Assembly: GCA_951213105.1 (NCBI GenBank) | Contig: OX578149.1 | Location: forward strand, 4,253,606 to 4,317,605 | DNA from: Amaurobius ferox | Lineage: Eukaryota; Arthropoda; Arachnida; Araneae; Amaurobiidae | Direction of reading: 5' to 3' | DNA: 64,000 bases | Part shown: one piece after another, positions 58,076-64,000 of the stretch | How positions within the stretch are numbered: the stretch's first letter is position 1 | How the letters are laid out: each line of letters begins with the position of its first letter | Notes under the pieces: generated by a model | Database searches by the model: none | The model's input: the letters and a program-made list of their open reading frames with translations, nothing else | What the model was told of the DNA's origin: nothing | Made by a program: the position numbers and the translations under genes

Positions 58076-58137
58076 TTAACCCATTAATGCCTAGCGTCCC
58101 ATCCAGTTTAATGGGATGCTAGGCAATAATGGGTTAA
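58076..58137. mobile_element. 54-bp palindrome between TTAA sites
   Basis: TTAA at 58076-58079 and 58134-58137 enclose CCCATTAATGCCTAGC.. and ..GCTAGGCAATAATGGG, near-perfect arms with an 8-base loop. CCC..GGG ends with TTAA fit a minimal piggyBac-like derivative. Confidence 0.65.
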
Positions 58138-58374
58138 GATAGCTCTTTATGTAGAGTTGCTACTATGCATCTGTGGTTCCTCAATCAGAACTCTGTAAAT
58201 TGAACAAAATTTATAAAAGGTGCCATTTTAAACAGATATAACTCTTAGGTTGTCCAGATTTTTGAAGTTTGAATTTTCAGACAATATAAATTATTATATT
58301 TGTATATCCTATAAAAATGTTGTATGCAACAAATATAAATTTTTTCCTAATCAAACATGTTTTCTTTCTTTCAT

Positions 58375-58625
58375 CTGACCTACTCGAATGTGTATGGCAT
58401 CTATTTGGATGGCCGAAACAGTGCCACTCAATTTAGACTGGAACCCAGTGGGGGCAGCATCCAAGAAAACCGTACCCTCCTTCTCCTACCACCAAGTTCT
58501 CAGAAATAATTTCAGACTTGTACATTTAATGTGCCTGTACTCCATGTGAACAGTTGGGGCAGAACCAGATATTGAACTCGTGTCCTCCGAATGCAATCCA
58601 CGGCCAACCACTAGGCTGTCCCATC
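58375..58625 (-). mobile_element. Old tRNA-headed SINE
   Basis: Body phrases CAATTTAGACTGGAACCCAG and CCTACCACCAAGTTCTCAG, then a tRNA-like head (B box AGTTCAATATC, A box TAGTGGTTGG on minus). Strongly diverged, close to the split copy at 6857. Confidence 0.8.
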
Positions 58626-58704
58626 CCATCAAACATTCTTTAAGTTTTCAGATGTTTTTCGTTTGTGTAACATGATACTCAAAAATTTGTTTCCATTTCT
58701 ATAC

Positions 58705-59450
58705 AGGTTGTCACAAAAAGCCCTTACATAACCTTTATTTCCTTAACCGTTAGACATAAATATATACTTCCAATTGCAGAAATTGTTTCAAATAAGGCAA
58801 CAATTTATCTTATATCAGTTGCAAATCAAGAAGTGTATTTGTCTGAAAAATATGAAGTCCGTCCCTCAATCTAAAATATTCCAATTGCTAAAAATTTCTT
58901 CATATATTAACATGTAAAACTGAAAAAAGTTGAATTCTTTTATGAACAAAATTCAGAGATAGGAAACATTAAATTGCTTTCCAACATCTGCGAATCTATC
59001 CCTTCAGCCTAGCAATGAGGGACCGTATAAAATGAAAATTAAGCATTTCAGGATATTTGTTTTACATTTCATTTAATGATGTATCTTTAGGATTTATCAG
59101 AAGGTCCCATTAAGTCCTTTAACACCTATTCATTTGTTTAGAAGACTGAATTCATTTCCAGTGATTTACTAACAAATTGACATGTCTCCCAATTTCTCAA
59201 CAAAAACTCCTGCAAATGAGAGCTGCTACATCTGTGTCAATTTTGCTCGTAAACATAATCATTTCCCCCTCCCCCCTATATATTAATGTATGAAATAATG
59301 TTTAGTAAGTGGAAAATCCTATAAAAAGTAAGATTATGTATTTTTCAGACAAATAAATTTCTTAGTTTAAAACTGTTATGTTACCTTTTTATTAAAAACC
59401 GTTTTGTAATTGGAAGTATAATACAATATATGATTAACGGTTGAATACAT
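58705..59450. mobile_element. Possible MITE with diverged inverted arms
   Basis: The left has CAGGTTGTCACAAAAAGC and ACTTCCAATT; the right has AATTGGAAGT and AACGGTT near 59418-59450. The outer right end was not identified. Confidence 0.35.
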
Positions 59451-60743
59451 AAAGATTGTATACTGTTGAATATGGTTGTATACAAAAAAAAATAAAGTTG
59501 ATTACGGTTGTATACAAAAAAAATTAATATTAAAAAAGGTTGTAACACTTAAGGGTTCCATCCTTATCCACCCACCCATATTTTCGATGTGTACACATCG
59601 TAATCTGTATTTTAAGGCCAACTCTTCCACATGTGCTTATATGAAACTATAAGTAAATTCTTATTTTGACACTTGCTGGCAGATCAGAAGAAATTAAATT
59701 GAGTCTACAGGAGAGTTTGCAGCTATGATAGTGTGTAATTCTCGTATGTCAACATTTTTTTTTATCATGAAAAGTATTTTTTCATATAAAAACTTCTTTG
59801 AATATCCTGTCAAGAAAAAGGTGTTATGTATTCATTGAGAAATGTGTTGCAAAAAATCACAAAATAAAAAAAATCTGTCAGCATTCATTGTTAAAAAAAA
59901 AAAATAATGTTCCATTCACAACTGCAATGACAATTCTATTATTATACAAAAATTTATTAATAGCTTTGGAAATATGCCTATTCTGTGTAATGTCCAGGAA
60001 GTTATTTTTAATACAGAGAGGCAATGAAGAACAGGACATAGTGCATCTTTTCTACTTTTTAATACAATGGGTAATAGGATTTGCGAAAAGTGATCGGAAC
60101 ATAGTCAGAAACCTTATGTAAAGTATGTATGAAAAATATTTTAGGAGTGTTCATGTACAGCACCAGAAGCAAGACAAATAACCCAAAATTAATGTAAATT
60201 TTGAAAAGTGATGAAATTTCTCTTTAAATGCACAAAATGCTTTATTGTGTTTACTGTGATATAGAATGCCAAAATACTTTGTATCTTGAAAATATAGAAA
60301 TTTGCTATTTGTTTGAAATATATGTTATCTTAACAGTGAATGATTTTTATCAATTCTAGTCAAGATATATATGTAAACAACTCTAGTCATAATAAAAATT
60401 GTATTAAAAATTAAAGTTGAATTCCTTTTTTTTCAAGATCATATTTTAGTAATTATTATATATGTATATATAGCACTATTTTAAATCTAGAATTGTTTGG
60501 ACTTTGCCAATTCTAGAATTTTCTGGATCATAGAGACTTGGTGTAAAATTCAAACTTAGTATTATCTAAATTAAATACACTATTTTGGTTAAAAAATAAT
60601 TACCAAAAATTAATAAATTAAAAAATATTGTTTAATACAGCAATGAACTCAATATCCAGAATCCTGCAAACTGGTAGTTTATTAGATTTCAGATCTGTAG
60701 TCAAAATGACCGCCAAACAGAGCAAATTATGCTGATTTAGCCT
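59451..60743. other. AT-rich noncoding stretch
   Basis: Short repeat GGTTGTATACAAAAAAAA at about 59475-59525. A plus frame at 59798-60121 (107 codons) has no recognisable feature. Confidence 0.45.
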
Positions 60744-61200
60744 CTAATTTCTGGTGGTGTCGTGTCCACACGAGTCAATTGCTTTAATAGATCCATGAGC
60801 GAAGACCACGGCCCTGGCAATCGCAATGATGCTATGGGAGTAGAGCATCTCCTGTGGAAATTCCACGATGTTTTGAAGTGCTGCTAAAATGGCAGGACAC
60901 ATAAAAACATGTTCAGGAGAGATTTGTTTCGGGACAGTTTCTACAGTCCCTGTAGACCCTAGCTCCATTTTCATATCACTGTAGTGACGTGTACGAAGCC
61001 TTACAATTGCTTTTGAGATGATTCATTCATTTCACAGATTTGGTCACTTTCTCGAATTGTGCATTCCATTTGTGATGTGAATGCAATGGCAAGTCTGAAT
61101 CTTGCCATTGCATTCGCATCACCAAATGTGGCGTAATTTACGTGGCCACTATTTAGGTGTCTCGCTTCTTTGGCCAGATTAGTTCGCCTTCAATTTCTAA
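60744..61200 (-). pseudogene. LINE ORF2 C-terminal fragment
   Basis: Minus-strand reading begins in TNLAKEARHLNSGHVNYATF and GDANAMARFRL, which match the end of an RNase H domain (..ADxLAKEAR..DANA.AR..L). After a stop it goes on with ISKAIVRLRTRHYSDMK, ISPEHVFMCPAILAALQNI and IAIARAVVFAHGSIKAID, the C-terminal tail seen in arthropod Jockey-like LINEs, including the His and Cys of its zinc-binding motif (the first two Cys are not recognisable). The last open part, 60974-60744, ends in TAG. Confidence 0.72.
61066..61131. repeat. Palindrome within the LINE fragment
   Basis: Arms of about 29 bp: CCATTTGTGATGTGAATGCA.. and ..GCATTCGCATCACCAAATGTGG with a 7-base loop. Confidence 0.85.
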
Positions 61201-62395
61201 TCAACACTTTAGGAAACCAATTGACTTGTGCGAATCCCACAAATAGCCAATAATTATTTTGTCTGCTAGATTGTTTTTGTTGCTAACCCTGCAGATTCGT
61301 ATTAATGTGCATTATGAATATTGATGATAGAAATGTATTTTCTAAAGCTTGGTGATGTTTGTAAAATTTTACTTTTTATTCTTTGTGTAAACCAGTGAGT
61401 CTGCATAAATATGAAAATTATTTTAATTTATATTTGGAAATTAAGGATTTTTATTGGAAACATGAAAAAAAAAAATATATCTGAAAATTAGAAAAACATC
61501 TGGATTTTCGAGGTTGTACTGTATATCAGAATTCCAAATTTCTATAGCTATACATAACCAAAATACAGAAGTTAATGATTACGTAAACCTGGGCATAGTT
61601 TTTATCACCTAGTACAAGGAAAAAGTAATAAGTTAAGTGCTGTTTCAAGTGGTGTCGAAAACCCAGACCACCCAACTGATCCAAAGATTTCATGTAGTGT
61701 AAATGACCACCTGATTTTGAGACTGTACATTATCTTTCAGGACCAACAATTGAATAAAAGTTTGGATGATTTAAGTCTTTTATTCATTCATTTGTGGAGT
61801 GGTTGGATGAATTTCTTTGTTTCTTCTAATATATATTTTTTCTTTCTCATACAATACTATAAAATATATTTGCTTAGAAAAAATTTTCAGATTTGGATGA
61901 ACAAAATATATTTACAACTTGTAATAAGTATAAGAACAGTGTTCACACTTCTTTTTCATCAAAGTGATTCAAGGACCGCTTAGAGAACTAATTTTATTCA
62001 GATTTTAAAATTCGGATTTCCGATATTCAAAGATACATGATGTCAACAGGATTATTCAAAGAGCAATTTCTTGATATCGCCAAAATATTTATATGCCCAT
62101 TTCTTTAGAGTTAGGTTGTGATCTATTGTATATATTAAATATATTTAAGAAGAAAAAAAAGTGTTAAGCAATTATACATCAATATAAATATAACAAGAAA
62201 GATCAATGCATAAAGCATTGATTATGAAACACTTTCCAACTCTAATTTTATTTAAACATCTCTAAAATGCGATACATTCAGTGGTAATATTTTTAAAATT
62301 ATTACAATACTGCAATAATTAATTATATTTGAAAATTTAAAACTTCATAGAAAAAAACAAACTCTATTCAAATGACATCATTGAAATATAAATTG
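61201..62395. other. AT-rich noncoding stretch with one SINE-tail scrap
   Basis: 61650-61715 (GTCGAAAACCCAGACCACCC..) is a diverged SINE 3' tail without clear direct repeats. Otherwise nothing recognised. Confidence 0.45.
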
Positions 62396-62462
62396 CCTGG
62401 CTCTCTCTCGAAAACCTAGACCATCCGGCTCATCCGAGGACAAAGAGCAGACCTGGCTCTCT
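62396..62462 (-). repeat. SINE-tail mini-retroposon 4 with 11-bp direct repeats
   Basis: CCTGGCTCTCT at 62396-62406 and 62452-62462 brackets 45 bp (CTCGAAAACCTAGACCATCC..GAGCAGA), the SINE 3' tail only. Confidence 0.7.
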
Positions 62463-63124
62463 GTGTAAAAGCAGTAAATATTTCATTCATCACAAGTACT
62501 ACAATAATTTGTTCTACTTAAAACCATGGAAGTAGAAGCAATTTAACTCTATGCATAAAACTTCATCGAAAAATTCTGCCATTAAATCATCTGCTTCTAT
62601 ATTTAAAATCAACGAATGTTTCATTCATATCATCTATATTGCAGACTCCAGAAGAAAATAATTTTTCGTTAAAGAAATTCTTATACAACTCATCTTACAG
62701 CCTAATGTGTTTACATTCTCCATAAGTGAAAATTAGGTTTCGTTGTAGAAATAATCAAAGTTTGATGATCATTTATACTCAAATATATTGCAAACCTGGG
62801 AAAATTGGAATGTGTAAAATTTTGCGTGAAGGACATATATAAAGGTTTTATCCGATGACAAAAATATATAAAGGTTTTATCCGATGAAAGTTACTTTATA
62901 ATGAAAACAAATATCTATGTTTGGTAAAACACATGTTTTCACTAAAGAGTAACAAATATTGATCTTTAAAAGAAAAAAAAATATATATATATATATAGCA
63001 CTGAATTATATTTTTGCCAAAATGGTTTCCTTTTTATTTGCCTAAATCATCGCTTTAATACCACTTTTTAGTAAATATCCTTTCACAGAGTTCATACCCA
63101 TTTTTCAAAATAAAAAAATTTGTA
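62463..63124. other. AT-rich noncoding stretch
   Basis: A 24-bp repeat ATATATAAAGGTTTTATCCG.. twice at about 62838-62890, and (TA)n near 62982-62997. No gene. Confidence 0.45.
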
Positions 63125-63645
63125 TTATGCAAAAATAATTAAGAAATTAACCGTAATAATTAATCAGAATATGAAATAAGCTAGTTTAGTCGATCTAATA
63201 TACAACATTTAAATGATGGAGATGATGGGAAAAGATACTAATGTACTCTCGGCAATTCACGCGAAGTAACTTAATTGCGCAATCGCACTATTTATGCGAA
63301 AATAATTAAAAAATTAACCGTAATATTTAATTAGAATATGAAAATAAGCTAGTTTAGTCGATCTAATATGCAACATTTAAATGATGGAGATGGATGGGAA
63401 AAGATACTAACGTACTCGCGACAATTTACGCGAAGTAACTGAATTGCATAATCGCACTGCTTATGCAAAAATAATTAAGAAATTAAGCATAATAATTAAT
63501 TAGAATATGAAAATAACCTAGTTTAGTCAATCAAAAATGCAATATTTAGAAGATTGAGATGGATGGAAAAAAGATACATTTGTACTCTCGGCTATTCATA
63601 AGAACAAACTGACTTGCGCAATCGCAGTGCTTATACGAAATTAAT
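63125..63645. repeat. ~169-bp tandem repeat, three units
   Basis: Units begin TATGCAAAAATAATTAAG (63125), TATGCGAAAATAATTAAA (about 63293) and TATGCAAAAATAATTAAG (about 63463), each containing CTAGTTTAGTC and GATGGAGATG or a close variant. Confidence 0.88.
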
Positions 63646-63727
63646 GAACAAAATGACGCTAAAGTATATTTATTCATAAAATAAGCGTAGTATATTTATT
63701 CATAGAAGTAGTATATTTATTCATAAA

Positions 63728-63816
63728 ACTAGCCGCCTTTGGCGACCAGCCTGTTCGCTACCCTTGAAAATTCTGACCGTGGCAAATTCTAACCGTGGCA
63801 CACTCGCTGGCGCGAC
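63728..63816. repeat. Dispersed repeat block (pair with 16955-17046)
   Basis: ACTAGCCGCCTTTGGCGACC..CTCGCTGGCG; joined directly to a SINE body that has lost its tail. Confidence 0.6.
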
Positions 63817-64000
63817 CTACCAGAAGGAACGACCTACCAGGAAGTGCCACCCAATTTAGACAGGAACTCTGTGGGGGAGGCATCCACAGGGACCGTACCC
63901 TCCTTCGCCTACCACCAACCTCTCGGAAGGACTTACGGTCCCGCATGTTTAACGTGATCGTACTCCGCCTGAACACGGCGGCAGTTTTGGCAGTGGCGGG
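63817..64000 (-). mobile_element. SINE, tail lost, head runs off window
   Basis: Common SINE body from GACCTACCAG to GGCAGTTTTGGCAGTGG, the start of a tRNA-type head cut by the window end. Confidence 0.85.

Overview
This is an AT-rich, gene-poor eukaryotic nuclear window made almost entirely of transposable elements, their broken copies and tandem duplications. No host protein gene could be recognised. The family mix (Ty1/copia LTR element, Tc1, Tc3 and mariner elements, piggyBac, hAT of the ZMYM/TTF type, LINE fragments with an RNase H and C-terminal tail of arthropod type, tRNA- and 5S-derived SINEs) points to an arthropod. A chelicerate is plausible, but that is inference.

Layout. 1-3101: 5' half of a copia element on the minus strand, with an open gag-protease-integrase frame running off the left edge, a primer-binding site and one LTR. 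3757-5336: dead Tc3-like element. 5343-5886: a 5S-headed SINE and two ~58-bp SINE tails, all inserted at one regenerated target site. 6857-8465: old SINE split by a mariner (7021-8368). 8540-8890: LINE RNase H fragment. 9311-11904: piggyBac element with TTAA flanks. 11941-16830: satellite-like repeats in a ~2.1 kb tandem duplication carrying SINEs; copy 1 has one extra 5S-SINE with its own target-site duplication. 16950-25200: noncoding AT-rich DNA with a SINE fragment, a diverged ~2 kb duplication and another tiny SINE tail.

25207-38486 and 38487-51750 are two nearly identical head-to-tail copies of a ~13.3 kb segment. Each holds a hAT element (26171-36765; 39451-50029) whose transposase is split by an unusual 7.1 kb inverted-repeat element (28030-35129; 41291-48391) and by a 683-bp piggyBac deletion derivative (35803-36485; 49065-49747). 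The 7.1 kb element has AT target duplications, subterminal arrays of TACGTA-centred repeats, two foldback regions and unassigned coding remnants. It is the best candidate for something undescribed.

51013-64000: a long-TIR mariner-type MITE, an interrupted Tc1 element (52754-55127), a deleted Tc1 derivative, small MITEs, a 54-bp TTAA palindrome, SINE fragments, a LINE C-terminal fragment (60744-61200) and a ~169-bp tandem repeat. The window reads as layers of nested insertions. The order of events can be worked out in several places from target-site duplications and restored reading frames.
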